A stretch of DNA of 64,000 nucleotides, from positions 19,734-83,733 of the forward strand of contig JBBDXN010000129.1 in NCBI GenBank assembly GCA_040902305.1. Reading direction: 5' to 3'. The notes under the pieces were generated by a model. It made no database searches and was not told where the DNA came from. It saw nothing but the letters and a program-made list of their open reading frames with translations. The position numbers and the translations under genes were made by a program. Below are positions 41,639 through 49,852 of this stretch, one piece after another. Within the stretch, counting starts at the first letter, position 1, and the number at the start of each line of letters is the position of its first letter. Source of the stretch: CAMLFJ01 sp040902305 (GTDB lineage: Bacteria; Methylomirabilota; Methylomirabilia; Rokubacteriales; CSP1-6).

Positions 41639-42528
41639 ACCGGCTCCTCCCGCGGCCGCGCGACCCGTAGGTAGGCGACCACCGCCACCAGGATCAGCAG
41701 CACGTTCACCACGCCGAGCGCGGCGGCCAGACCCACGTCCCGCAGCGCGCTCTTGAACGCGATCTTGTACATGAAGGTGATCATGGTGTCGTGGGCGAAG
41801 CCGGGGTTCCGGTCGTTGAGCGTCCACACGATCGGGAACGAGTTGAAGACGTAGATGAGGTTCAGCACCGCGGCCACCAGCAGCGCCGGCCGGAGCAGGG
41901 GCAGGGTGACCCACCGGTAGGCGCGCCAGCCCCGCGCCCCGTCGACCCGGGCCGCCTCGTAGACCTCGCCCGGAATGGTCTGGAGCCCCGCGAGCAGGAC
42001 GTAGGTGGTGAACGGCAGCGAGACGAACACCCCCACCGCGATCATCGCGCCCATCACGGTCCGGTCGTCCCCCAGCCAGTCGACGGGCGCCAGCCCGGCG
42101 GCGGTCATCGCGCGGTTGAGCAGGCCGAAGTAGTAGTCGTAGATCCACACGAAGAGCTTCGAGGTCATGATGAGCGAGGCCGCCCACGGCACGATGAGCG
42201 CCCAGCGCACGAGCCGGCGGCCCGGGAAGGACTCGTTCAGGAGCTGGGCCAGGGGGAGCGAGATGATGATGGTGACCGCCACCACCACCGCGACCCAGAT
42301 CACGGTGTTGCCGATCACGGTGGGCAGGGCCTCCAGCTCGAGCAGGCGCCCGTAGTTGCGCAGCCCCACCGCGCCCTGATAGAGGCCGGTGATCGAGTAG
42401 CGCCCGAGCGAAGCGCGCGCCAGCTCGACGGCGGGGTAGACGACGACGGCCGCGATGAGGAGCAGGCTCGGGCCGAGCCACAGGAGTGCCCGCCACGCGC
42501 CAGGTTCGCGCGGGCGCGCGTCGGTCAG
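41635..42528 (-). CDS. ABC sugar-type permease (MalF-like), CTG start
   Basis: A 297-residue permease. The first GTG in frame (42369) would remove the first membrane helix (WLGPSLLLIAAVVVYPAVEL). A CTG at 42528 overlaps the binding-protein stop as CTGA, with GGAGAG 8 bp upstream, and gives a normal family length. EAA loop: VYEAARVDGARGWRAYRWVT. Same geometry as the next gene, which makes chance unlikely. Confidence 0.82.
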   Translation of the reverse strand: MTDARPREPGAWRALLWLGPSLLLIAAVVVYPAVELARASLGRYSITGLYQGAVGLRNYGRLLELEALPTVIGNTVIWVAVVVAVTIIISLPLAQLLNESFPGRRLVRWALIVPWAASLIMTSKLFVWIYDYYFGLLNRAMTAAGLAPVDWLGDDRTVMGAMIAVGVFVSLPFTTYVLLAGLQTIPGEVYEAARVDGARGWRAYRWVTLPLLRPALLVAAVLNLIYVFNSFPIVWTLNDRNPGFAHDTMITFMYKIAFKSALRDVGLAAALGVVNVLLILVAVVAYLRVARPREEPV

Positions 42529-43763
42529 CGAGCGCTCTCCGCCGCGTTCTTCTGGAGGCGGTCGAGCACCTGCTGCGGATCGCCGCCCGGCTGGACCGCG
42601 AGCCCGATGCTCTGCTGGACGTCGAGCTTCACCTTGTCCCAGGTGGGATCGGTGGTCGGAGCCAGCCGGGCGCTCGGCAGCGCGTCGAGATACGGCTTTA
42701 GCTTCTCGTTGCCGCTCATGCGCTCACGCCCGGACCTGGTCACGGGCAGGAAGCCCTCCGCGGTGATCCAGCGGGTGATCTGGTCGGGGTGATAGTAGAG
42801 ATCGAGGAACCGGCGGACCGCCTCCTGGTTGCCCTTCTTCTTGAAGGCCATCAGGTAGTCCTCGACCCCCAAGGTGACCGGCGTCCCCACGTTGGTCGGC
42901 ATCTGCGTCACGCCGTAGCTGACCTTGCCCTCGGCGTCGAGCTGGGCGGCGAGCGGGCTGAAGCCCATGACCATGCCGACCTTGCCGTCCTTGAAGAGCT
43001 GGAAGGCGCCGTCGGTTCGGTTGGTCTTGCCCGGATTGACCTGGGTGACCTTGTGCGTGTTGGCCAGCGCGGCGAGGAACCGGAGCGTCTCCACGTTCTT
43101 GGCGCTGTTGATCCTCCACACCCCTCCGTCCTTCCAGTCGCCGCCGTTGTTCCACATCCAGATCGACCACTCGGCCTGTGCCTCTTCGGGGCCGAGCGGC
43201 AGGGCGTAGCCGATCACGCCGCCGCCCAGAGCCTGCACCCGCTTGGCGGCCGGGACGAACTCGTCCCAGGTTCGGGGCGGCGCGGCCACCCCGGCCCGGG
43301 CGAGCAGGTCGCGGTTGTAGAAGAAGGCGCGCGCGCTGGCCAGGATCGGGAAGCCGTAGAGCTTGCCCTCGTAGGTGCCGCCCTGCGCGAAGGCCTCGAG
43401 GAAATCCTCGCGCGTCTTGGGCGACAGGGCCTCGTCGCCCGAGTAGAGGAGACCGTCCTTGGCGTAGCTCGAGAACGAATTGAGGTTGAGCACGTCCGGC
43501 GGCTGGTTGTTCTGGATCATGGTGCTGACCTGCTGATCGATCGAGTTCCAATCGATCACCTGCAGGTCCACCTTCACGCCGGTCTGCTGGGTGTACTGCT
43601 CGGCCAGGCCCTGCCAGAACGGCCGGGTATGATCGCGGCTATACTCCGCGATGACGACCTTGATGGACTTGGGCTGCTCGCCGCCGCCGCAGCCGCCTTG
43701 CACGAGAGCGGACACCCCGAGCAGCGCGAGGATCAGGAGACCGCGACGCGTCATCGAGCCCAT
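42525..43763 (-). CDS. ABC transporter solute-binding lipoprotein (carbohydrate type)
   Basis: A 412-residue family-1 binding protein with a signal peptide ending near ALVQGGC, a plausible lipobox. Mature segments: KVVIAEYSRDHTRPFWQGLA, PPDVLNLNSFSSYAKDG, and GFSPLAAQLDAEGKVSYG. ATG 43763 is chosen; ATG 43754 or 43802 are possible. The downstream permease start codon overlaps its stop. No ATPase gene follows, so an ATPase encoded elsewhere must serve it. Confidence 0.87.
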   Translation of the reverse strand: MGSMTRRGLLILALLGVSALVQGGCGGGEQPKSIKVVIAEYSRDHTRPFWQGLAEQYTQQTGVKVDLQVIDWNSIDQQVSTMIQNNQPPDVLNLNSFSSYAKDGLLYSGDEALSPKTREDFLEAFAQGGTYEGKLYGFPILASARAFFYNRDLLARAGVAAPPRTWDEFVPAAKRVQALGGGVIGYALPLGPEEAQAEWSIWMWNNGGDWKDGGVWRINSAKNVETLRFLAALANTHKVTQVNPGKTNRTDGAFQLFKDGKVGMVMGFSPLAAQLDAEGKVSYGVTQMPTNVGTPVTLGVEDYLMAFKKKGNQEAVRRFLDLYYHPDQITRWITAEGFLPVTRSGRERMSGNEKLKPYLDALPSARLAPTTDPTWDKVKLDVQQSIGLAVQPGGDPQQVLDRLQKNAAESAR

Positions 43764-43856
43764 ACTACAAAAGTTCCCCGGAAGGGTGTAAGTCTTACTC
43801 ATGGCCCGGACACCCGCGGGGGAAGGATGGGACGTTGTTTCCGCCACTCTCGCGGG

Positions 43857-43872
43857 CGGCACACTACTTGCT
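43857..43872 (+). promoter_or_regulatory. Sigma-54-like element before the 43893 lipoprotein gene
   Basis: CGGCAC, 5 bp, TTGCT, with GG-GC spacing correct. Caveat: the expected start near 43883 falls inside the ribosome-binding site (AAGGAGG, 43879-43885), so this one may be inactive or coincidental. Confidence 0.35.
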
Positions 43873-43892
43873 CTCCACAAGGAGGCCCCCCA

Positions 43893-44303
43893 ATGGTGCG
43901 TGTCCTCATGTTCTGCACGCTCATGCTGATCCTGACCTCGTGCGCCTCCTCCGGCCCATCGAGGGCTCAGCGGAGCGAGTTCGAGGACGTCCCGGTCCCC
44001 GCGGGCCTCACCTTGGACGCGAGCCGGACGACCATCATCGAGTCGCCGACGGTCAAGGCGGCGCGCCTCTTCTACAAGAGCCGGATCAGGCCGGAGAGCC
44101 TCGCGGTCGCCTATCGGACCTCGCTCGAGGCCAACGGGTGGCGCCACGTGTCCTCCACCACGTCGGCCTCCAAGGGGACCACCCAGGTCTACGAGAAGCA
44201 GGACAGCGCGCTGCAGATCCTCATCTACGAGGGGTGGTACTACACCTGGACCGAAGTCTCCACCACGCGGATCGTCGGGCGTCCGCCCGCGCCGAGTCGG
44301 TAG
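43893..44303 (+). CDS. Small lipoprotein of unknown function
   Basis: A 136-residue exported lipoprotein (MFCTLMLILTSCASSG, lipid Cys about 17). The mature part has VPVPAGLTLDASRTTIIES, then RLFYKSRIRPESLAVAYRTSLEANGW (split here), a fold seen in DUF4810/‘YXX’-like envelope proteins, though I do not name a family with confidence. ATG 43893 follows AAGGAGG. The OmpA-like lipoprotein follows 22 bp later. Confidence 0.72.
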   Translation: MVRVLMFCTLMLILTSCASSGPSRAQRSEFEDVPVPAGLTLDASRTTIIESPTVKAARLFYKSRIRPESLAVAYRTSLEANGWRHVSSTTSASKGTTQVYEKQDSALQILIYEGWYYTWTEVSTTRIVGRPPAPSR

Positions 44304-44325
44304 CCGCCGCGCCAAGGAGGTGGAC

Positions 44326-44976
44326 ATGAATCCGATCAAGCGAATGGGCATCCTGCCGCCGGCCATGCTCTGGCTCGTCTCGGGCTGCGCGGCCACCGCG
44401 CCGGCCTACGTGAGCCCGGCCCGGGACGCGCAGGCTCCGCGCGCGACCCGCGTCGACGAGCGCGTGACCGCCGTCGAGGAGCGGATGAGCGAGATGAACC
44501 AGCGGCTCGACAAGGTCGGCGGACAGGTCCAGAGCCTCGAGGGCGGAGTGGCGGGCGCGCAGAGCCGCGCCGACACCGCCGCCCAGAAGGCCGAGGGCGT
44601 CGACCAGCGCCTCACCCGCCTGTGGTCGAACCGATTCAACCAGAAGACGGCCGACAGCCTCGAGGTGTACTTCTCGCCCGACAGCATCGATCTGAGCGAC
44701 GCGGCCCAGACCGCCCTCGTGGGCGTGGTCCGGGAGATGGAGGCCAATCCGACCTTGACCGTGGAGCTCGGCGGCTACACCGATCCGCGCGGGGCGCTCG
44801 ACTACAACTACGCCCTCAGCCAGCGGCGGGTCGACGCGGTCCGGCGCTTCCTGATGGACAAGGGCATCCAGCTCGTGCGGATCCAGTCCGCCAGCCTGGG
44901 GCCGATCTCCAGCACCGACATCCCGGACATGAAGAAGCGCCGGGTGACGCTCCGCCTCATGGTGGATCGGGAATAG
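44326..44976 (+). CDS. OmpA-family lipoprotein with coiled coil
   Basis: A 216-residue lipoprotein (lipobox WLVSGC). A heptad coiled coil (about 45-105: VDERVTAVEERMSEMNQRL) leads to an OmpA C-terminal domain (about 115-215) with the peptidoglycan-binding pattern VELGGYTDPRGALDYNYALS and QRRVDAVRRFL. It would tether the outer membrane to the cell wall. ATG 44326 lies a few bases after AAGGAGG. Confidence 0.9.
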   Translation: MNPIKRMGILPPAMLWLVSGCAATAPAYVSPARDAQAPRATRVDERVTAVEERMSEMNQRLDKVGGQVQSLEGGVAGAQSRADTAAQKAEGVDQRLTRLWSNRFNQKTADSLEVYFSPDSIDLSDAAQTALVGVVREMEANPTLTVELGGYTDPRGALDYNYALSQRRVDAVRRFLMDKGIQLVRIQSASLGPISSTDIPDMKKRRVTLRLMVDRE

Positions 44977-45033
44977 CCGGCCGCCCGCTGAGCCAACCGC
45001 TTTGCGCGCCCCGCGGGCCGGTAGGTCGACCCC

Positions 45034-45354
45034 ATGACCGCCTCGAGATCGTGGCATCGCGCGCTCGCCGCCGCCGCGGTGGCGCTCGCCCTCGCGGGGT
45101 GTGCCGCCACGCGGCCCGGGGTGGTCAAGCGCCCGCCCGCGCCGCCGCCAAAGCGCGCCGAGATTGCGGCGGTGGCGCCGACCCGCGCGCACGCGTGGGT
45201 GCCGGGGCAGTGGGCGTGGCATCGTGAGCGCTACGTGTGGGTGCCGGGGCACTGGGAGGTGCCACCCGCGCCGGGCCACGTCTGGGTGCCCGGCGGCTGG
45301 ATGCCGCGCGAGGGCGCTTACCTCTGGGTCGACGGGCACTGGCGCGCACGCTGA
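45034..45354 (+). CDS. WxxGxW-repeat lipoprotein
   Basis: A 106-residue exported lipoprotein (LALAGCAAT). After a Pro linker come five repeats of the form W-V-P-G-x-W: AWVPGQWAW, YVWVPGHWEV, HVWVPGGWM, YLWVDGHW. This is the YXWGXW/BcpO-related repeat family of envelope proteins with unknown role. Fits the lipoprotein group just upstream. Confidence 0.85.
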   Translation: MTASRSWHRALAAAAVALALAGCAATRPGVVKRPPAPPPKRAEIAAVAPTRAHAWVPGQWAWHRERYVWVPGHWEVPPAPGHVWVPGGWMPREGAYLWVDGHWRAR

Positions 45355-45369
45355 GCGCGCCGCCCCGGC

Positions 45370-46011
45370 CTACATCGGGGGGACGAGGCCGTCCTTGCCC
45401 ACCAGGACGCGGCCGGCGGTCACGTGGCCGTCGGCGTGCTGCTGCGCCGGGATGAAGACGTGCGCGCCCGCCTGCAGCATGGCGCGGTCGCCGGGCGCGA
45501 AGGTCACGATGGGCACGTCGGCGGGCACCGACACCGTCACGGTACCGCCCTTGTGCTTGAGCGTCAGCAACGGCCCCTCGACGCGCTCCACCATCACGTC
45601 CACGGTGGCGTTCGTCATGGTGCTGCCCGGCGAGAGGTCCCCCGGCGAGAGGTCCCCCGGCGAGAGGTCCCATGGATAGTGGCCCTCGCCGGCGCCGCGC
45701 GCGGACTCGGGGAAGATCAGCACCTCCTGCGCGCGGAAGGAGCCGTCCGGCTGGGGCAGCGCGGCGACGCCCACGAAGGCGCCGGCCTTGATGTCGGCCA
45801 GCTCCGCCTTGACCACCCCCACCACCGTGTAGTCGGCGGCCAGCTTCACGTCCACCGTCGAATTGTCGCGCGAGGAGATCGTGAGGGTCTGGCCCGAGAC
45901 CTTGGCGATGGCCCCGCGGACCCGGATGGGCACCTGCGCGCTCGCGAGAGAGGCGGTCAGCAGCACCGCGCCCACGCCCAGGGCGAGCGGTCGCCACGCG
46001 CCGAGCGTCAC
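45370..46011 (-). CDS. Exported beta-rich protein (DUF5666-like) with DLSPG repeat
   Basis: A 213-residue protein with a signal peptide (to about residue 25, ASAQ). OB-like beta strands: RVRGAIAKVSGQTLTISSRD, then VVGVVKAELADIKAGAFVGV, the style of DUF5666 proteins. A threefold exact DNA repeat (45626-45670) encodes DLSPGDLSPGDLSPG in the middle. GTG start overlaps the stop of the phosphodiesterase by 4 bp. Confidence 0.72.
   Translation of the reverse strand: MTLGAWRPLALGVGAVLLTASLASAQVPIRVRGAIAKVSGQTLTISSRDNSTVDVKLAADYTVVGVVKAELADIKAGAFVGVAALPQPDGSFRAQEVLIFPESARGAGEGHYPWDLSPGDLSPGDLSPGSTMTNATVDVMVERVEGPLLTLKHKGGTVTVSVPADVPIVTFAPGDRAMLQAGAHVFIPAQQHADGHVTAGRVLVGKDGLVPPM
45626..45670. repeat. 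Three exact 15-bp in-frame tandem repeats
   Basis: CCCGGCGAGAGGTCC three times without mismatch (45626-45640, 45641-45655, 45656-45670), coding on the minus strand for repeats of DLSPG. A fourth partial copy continues to 45675 with CATGG. Length is a multiple of three, so copy-number change would keep the frame. Confidence 0.92.
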
Positions 46012-47376
46012 GGCCAGAGCACCGTGCCCTCGGCGGCGGGCAGCGAGAGGTTGAGGCGGCGCGCCAGCGTCGTCGCGATGTCGCGCATGTCGATGATGCC
46101 GAGGGCGCGGCCGGCGGGCACGCCCGGCCCCACCACGAAGAAGGCCGCGTGCAGGTCGGGCAGGTCCGGGAGGTGGCCGTGCGCGCCGGCCGCGGTGGCC
46201 CGGGACACGAGCGATCCGGTCAGGCTCGAATCCGCGTGCCAGTCGACCTTGAGCCCGACGAGGAACGCGGCGGTGGGGAACCCTCCGCGATCGCGGAGCG
46301 CGGCGGCGTCCAGCACCCGGTCGATGCCGTGGGCGGGATCGGCGGCGAGCCGGTGGAGCAGGGTCCGGACCTGCGCGAGGGTGGCGGTGTCCCCCGGCTC
46401 CTTCAGCACCACCGCGATCGACCCTCCCGAGCTCCAGGGCATCGCCTTCCAGTCACTCACCCGGCCCCGCGCGCTCACCGTGAACAGCCCCGCGCTGCGG
46501 AACTCCGCGTGCAGGTTGAGCTTCATCGCGGTCTTGCCGAAGCCGTGGTCGGACACGATCGCCACGTGAGCCCCGCCCGGCGCCGCCGTCTCCGCGGCGG
46601 CGCGCAGCGTGCCGACCAGGGTGTCCAGGCGCTCGAGCACCGCCAGGGTCTCGGGGGTGAACGGGCCCGTCACGTGCTGGGTGTGGTCGAGCGCGATCAG
46701 ATGGAGCAGGAGCAGATTCGGCCGCTTCTTCATCGAGGATGCGCACCGCGTACCGGACGCGCTGCTCGTCCGCTTCCACGGTGAGCGCGCGCGGATACGG
46801 GCCCAGCTCCGGCTCCAGCTCGGCCAGGAGACCCGGCGTGGAGACGGCCCGCAGCAGCTTCGCGTCGTCGGGGGTGCCCGCGCGCCAGAACTCGGGGATG
46901 TTCCAGGTGACGCGGGCGCCCACGCTCGCCGGCCACTGCACGCTCGCGGTGCTGAGCCCCGCCCGGGCCGCCGCGTCCCAGAGCGTGGCCACGCGGATGT
47001 CCTCGCTGTACCAGTACCAGCTCTCCTGGTTCGCGCGCCGCGGGTCGAACGTGGTATTGGCGAGGATCCCGTGGCTGGCCGGCGACACGCCGGTGATCAG
47101 CGTGGTGTGGCTCGGATAGGTCACGGTGGGGATCACGCCCACCACGCCCTGCGCGAAGGCACCTTCCTGGAGGAAGCGGCGCAGGTTCGGGACCTTCGCC
47201 CCGTGCGCGTCGGCCGCGGTCACGTAGTCGGGGCGCAGCCCGTCGATCGAGATCATGAGCAGCAGCGGGGTCTGCACCGGCTGCTGGGCCACCACCGGAC
47301 CGGCGAGAAGAACCAGGGCCGCGACCAGCCCCACGCGCAGCGCGAGCCGGACTTGGCGGACCCGGTCGGGTATCAT
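46008..47376 (-). pseudogene. Alkaline phosphatase/NPP-type phosphodiesterase, frameshifted
   Basis: Two overlapping frames make one exported phosphodiesterase. The 5' frame (from ATG 47376, signal peptide to about 35) carries SIDGLRPDYV and the nucleophile Thr region PTVTYPSHTTLITG; it loses homology after VRYAVRILDE near 46735. The other frame, from 46733, carries the remaining metal ligands LIALDHTQH, IVSDHGFGK and AAGAHGHLP. Neither half alone has a full site. Removing one base near GATGAAGAAG would fuse them. Either a broken gene, a +1 frameshift site, or an assembly error. The region looks intact otherwise. Confidence 0.8.
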
Positions 47377-47413
47377 GGCCCACACAGCATATAGCACGAG
47401 CCAGGAGAGGGCC

Positions 47414-47800
47414 ATGACGAGGCGGGCGACATGCGTGGTGGGAATGCTGCTGGGGCTCACCGGGCCGCTGGCGGGCGCGGCGGGCGCTCAGGACACCGAG
47501 CGAATCGCGATGGCGCGGGTCCGGCTCACCACCGAGCCCGGCGTCGTGCAGGGCTGCTCGCGCGTCGCCACCGCGCACGACGACTCGATCAAGGATCTCC
47601 GGCGCAAGATCGTGAGGAGCGGCGGCAACGCCGCGCTCCTCACCTTCGGCGGATCGGAGGACCTCTCCCGCGTCTATGCCGAGGTCTTCCGTTGCACCGC
47701 TCCGCCCGCCTCCGCGCCGGGCACGGCGCCGGCGCGCGTCCCGCTGCCGCCACCCGGGCCGCCGCCTCCGCCCCCGCCGCCCGCCGCGCCGACCCGCTGA
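47414..47800 (+). CDS. Exported DUF4156-like protein with polyproline tail
   Basis: A 128-residue protein with a signal peptide (to GAAGAQ, about 25). The core RVRLTTEPGVVQGCSRVATA and LRRKIVRSGGNAALL resembles DUF4156 proteins (lipoprotein-like envelope family); the last 25 residues are nearly all Pro and Ala. ATG 47414 follows GGAGAGGG. Confidence 0.68.
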   Translation: MTRRATCVVGMLLGLTGPLAGAAGAQDTERIAMARVRLTTEPGVVQGCSRVATAHDDSIKDLRRKIVRSGGNAALLTFGGSEDLSRVYAEVFRCTAPPASAPGTAPARVPLPPPGPPPPPPPPAAPTR

Positions 47801-47801
47801 C

Positions 47802-48581
47802 GTGGCCTGGGACCCCGCGCAGTACCTGAAGTTCGCCGACCATCGGCTGCGGCCGGCGATCGATCTCCTGAACCGCGTGGCGCTCGAGGGCCCGGGGGAG
47901 GTCTACGACCTGGGCGCCGGGGCGGGCAATGTCACGCGCCTGCTCAAGGAGCGCTGGCCCGAGGCGCGCGTCACCGGGGTGGACGACTCGGCCGCGATGC
48001 TGGCCAAGGCCGCCGCCACCGCCCCCACGATCACCTGGCAGCAGGCGGACCTGGCCGCGTGGCGGCCACCCCGGCCGGCCGACCTCATCTACTCCAATGC
48101 CGCACTCCACTGGCTGACCGGCCACGAGCGCCTGTTCCCGGCGCTGCTCGCCGCCCTGGCCGAGGGCGGCGTCCTGGCCGTCCAGATGCCGCGCAACTTC
48201 GGCGCGCCGTCGCACACGCTCATCTCGGAAGCCGCGCGCGGCGGGCCGTGGCGCTCGACGCTCGAGCCCCTGCTGCGGCCGGCCCCGGTGGCCGATCCCG
48301 ATTTCTACTACGACACCCTCGCGCCGCGCGCGGCCGGGCTCGACGTCTGGGAGACGGAGTATCTGCAGATCCTCGAGGGCGCGGACCCGATCAAGGAGTG
48401 GACCAAGGGCACCTGGCTCAAGCCGCTGCTCGACGCGCTCGCGGAGCCGGAGCGAAGCGGCTTCGAGGCGCGCTACGCGGAGCTGGTGGCCCGCGCCTAC
48501 CCGCCGCGCGCGGACGGGCGCACCCTGTTTCCGTTCCGGCGCCTCTTCATCGTGGCGACGGCGCGCGGCGGGCCGGCGTGA
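47802..48581 (+). CDS. Trans-aconitate 2-methyltransferase-like SAM methyltransferase
   Basis: A 259-residue class I methyltransferase. The opening AWDPAQYLKFADHRLRPAIDLL (trimmed) is the signature of Tam, followed by the SAM motif VYDLGAGAGNVTRLL and VTGVDDSAAML, then MPRNFGAPSHTLI. Tam methylates trans-aconitate to remove an aconitase inhibitor. GTG 47802 gives this start; a longer frame from 47676 overlaps the previous gene and adds no conserved sequence. Confidence 0.85.
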   Translation: MAWDPAQYLKFADHRLRPAIDLLNRVALEGPGEVYDLGAGAGNVTRLLKERWPEARVTGVDDSAAMLAKAAATAPTITWQQADLAAWRPPRPADLIYSNAALHWLTGHERLFPALLAALAEGGVLAVQMPRNFGAPSHTLISEAARGGPWRSTLEPLLRPAPVADPDFYYDTLAPRAAGLDVWETEYLQILEGADPIKEWTKGTWLKPLLDALAEPERSGFEARYAELVARAYPPRADGRTLFPFRRLFIVATARGGPA

Positions 48582-48664
48582 GGATCGACGCGATCGACGT
48601 CCCCGAGCCGCTCCCGCGCTGGACCGCCGAGCACGCCACGTTCCGCGCCCCTTCGACCCGGTAA
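48578..48664 (+). other. 28-codon ORF coupled to the methyltransferase, possible gene remnant
   Basis: GTG at 48578 overlaps the methyltransferase stop (GTGA). The peptide MRIDAIDVPEPLPRWTAEHA continues for eight more residues and stops with TAA. The first eight residues resemble the start of enolase-superfamily proteins, so this could be the truncated beginning of such a gene. Low confidence. Confidence 0.3.
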
Positions 48665-48756
48665 GAACGCCGCGGGCGGCGCGGGCCGTAGCACATCTCC
48701 GGACGCGAGCCGCTGTCTTCCGGGCCTTTCTGACCGCCTTCGCGGAACCACCTGGG

Positions 48757-48772
48757 TGGCATCGCGATTGCT
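48757..48772 (+). promoter_or_regulatory. Sigma-54 promoter for the 65-residue Cys-rich gene
   Basis: TGGCAT (48757-48762), 5 bp, TTGCT (48768-48772). Matches the RpoN consensus apart from C to T at the last position of the -24 box. Expected start near 48783 leaves a 62-base leader containing the GGAGG site. Confidence 0.6.
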
Positions 48773-48844
48773 ACCGCACTCTTCACGAGAATGCCATCCT
48801 GGCGTCGCAGGCCGGGACTACCGTTCGATCAACGGAGGCCGATC

Positions 48845-49042
48845 ATGAAGCTTCGCGAGAAAGCGGCGATGATCGCCAACCAGTTCGAGGGCCGGTGCAC
48901 CTGCGGAACGATGGACGGCGGCGTGGACTGCCCCTGGTGCCGGGTCTTCTACGACGTGCTGCAGGGCTTCCCGCTCGTGCCCACCCCGGCCCGCCCGGCG
49001 CCCGCCACCCCGGTCGCGGAGACGGTGGCGCCCCCCGCCTGA
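48845..49042 (+). CDS. Small Cys-rich protein
   Basis: A 65-residue protein: an amphipathic N-terminus (MKLREKAAMIANQFEG), then RCTCGTMDGGVDCPWC with four Cys in CxC...CxxC spacing, probably a zinc site, and a Pro/Ala tail. ATG 48845 follows ACGGAGG and lies behind a sigma-54-type promoter. No family recognised. Confidence 0.65.
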   Translation: MKLREKAAMIANQFEGRCTCGTMDGGVDCPWCRVFYDVLQGFPLVPTPARPAPATPVAETVAPPA

Positions 49043-49082
49043 CCGGGACGCCCCGTCAGGGCGAGGCCATGCCGCCCGCGGC

Positions 49083-49826
49083 CTAGGTCAGCCGCAGGCG
49101 CTGGCGGCTCGTGTTGAGGTTGCGCTGCAGGAACGGGATGAGCTTGTCCCACGCATCCTTCGCAGGGCCTTCCCGGTAGGTCGCCGGGTTGGTGAAGTTC
49201 AGGAAGGCGTGCCCCGCCTCCGGGTAGCGGTAGAACTCGTGGGCCTTGCGGTACTTGTCGAGCTGGGCGGAGATCCGGTCCACGTCCGCCGGTGACGGAT
49301 TGCCATCCTCCACCCCGAAGAAGCCCGCGATCGGGCAGTGGATGTACGGGGTCAGATCGAACGGGGTCGGCCCATTGCCCCACGCCTTCATGAGGTTGCC
49401 GCCGTAGAAGACCCCCGCCGCCTTGAACACCGGCTTGGAGGCCGCCATCAGGTAGGCGACGCGGCCCCCCATGCAGAAGCCGATGATGCCGACGTCGCCA
49501 AGCTGGGTGTCCTTAAGGCGTCGCGCGTAGTTGACCGCGGCGTTGACGTCGCTGATCACCTCCGGGTCGCGGAGGCGGCCGATGCGGGTGAGCATGTCGC
49601 CGTCCTCAGACCCGGCCGCGGCGCTGGTCTGTCGGTGGTAGAGGTCGGGGGCAATGGCGAGATAGCCCTGCTGGGCGAGGGCGTCCACCCGGTCCTCGAT
49701 GAACTTGTCCACGCCGGGCCCGTGGTGGATGACGATGACCGCGGGAAAGGCCCGGCCGAGGCTGGGCATGCCGACGTAGAGGCGCATCGGCGCGCCATCG
49801 ACGTCCATGCGGTCCCACTGCGCCAC
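49083..49826 (-). CDS. Dienelactone hydrolase family protein
   Basis: A 247-residue alpha/beta hydrolase. The nucleophile is Cys in GIIGFCMGGRVAYL (about residue 116), with Asp in EDGNPSPADVD and His in PEAGHAFLNF completing a Cys-Asp-His triad typical of dienelactone hydrolase, which opens dienelactones in chloroaromatic degradation. Similar proteins act on other small lactones. GTG start at 49826. An intrinsic terminator (49853-49909) lies in its leader. Confidence 0.9.
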   Translation of the reverse strand: MAQWDRMDVDGAPMRLYVGMPSLGRAFPAVIVIHHGPGVDKFIEDRVDALAQQGYLAIAPDLYHRQTSAAAGSEDGDMLTRIGRLRDPEVISDVNAAVNYARRLKDTQLGDVGIIGFCMGGRVAYLMAASKPVFKAAGVFYGGNLMKAWGNGPTPFDLTPYIHCPIAGFFGVEDGNPSPADVDRISAQLDKYRKAHEFYRYPEAGHAFLNFTNPATYREGPAKDAWDKLIPFLQRNLNTSRQRLRLT

Positions 49827-49852
49827 GCCGCGTGTCCTCTCAGTCCGCCCGT

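Noticed and set aside
42525..42528. Reading the binding-protein TGA as selenocysteine or readthrough into the permease
   Set aside because: The permease is in a different frame from the binding protein, so readthrough cannot join them; no SECIS-like hairpin is seen.
46453..47460. Longer start of the phosphodiesterase from 47460
   Set aside because: It would overlap the divergent gene at 47414 and place extra residues before a normal signal peptide that starts at 47376.
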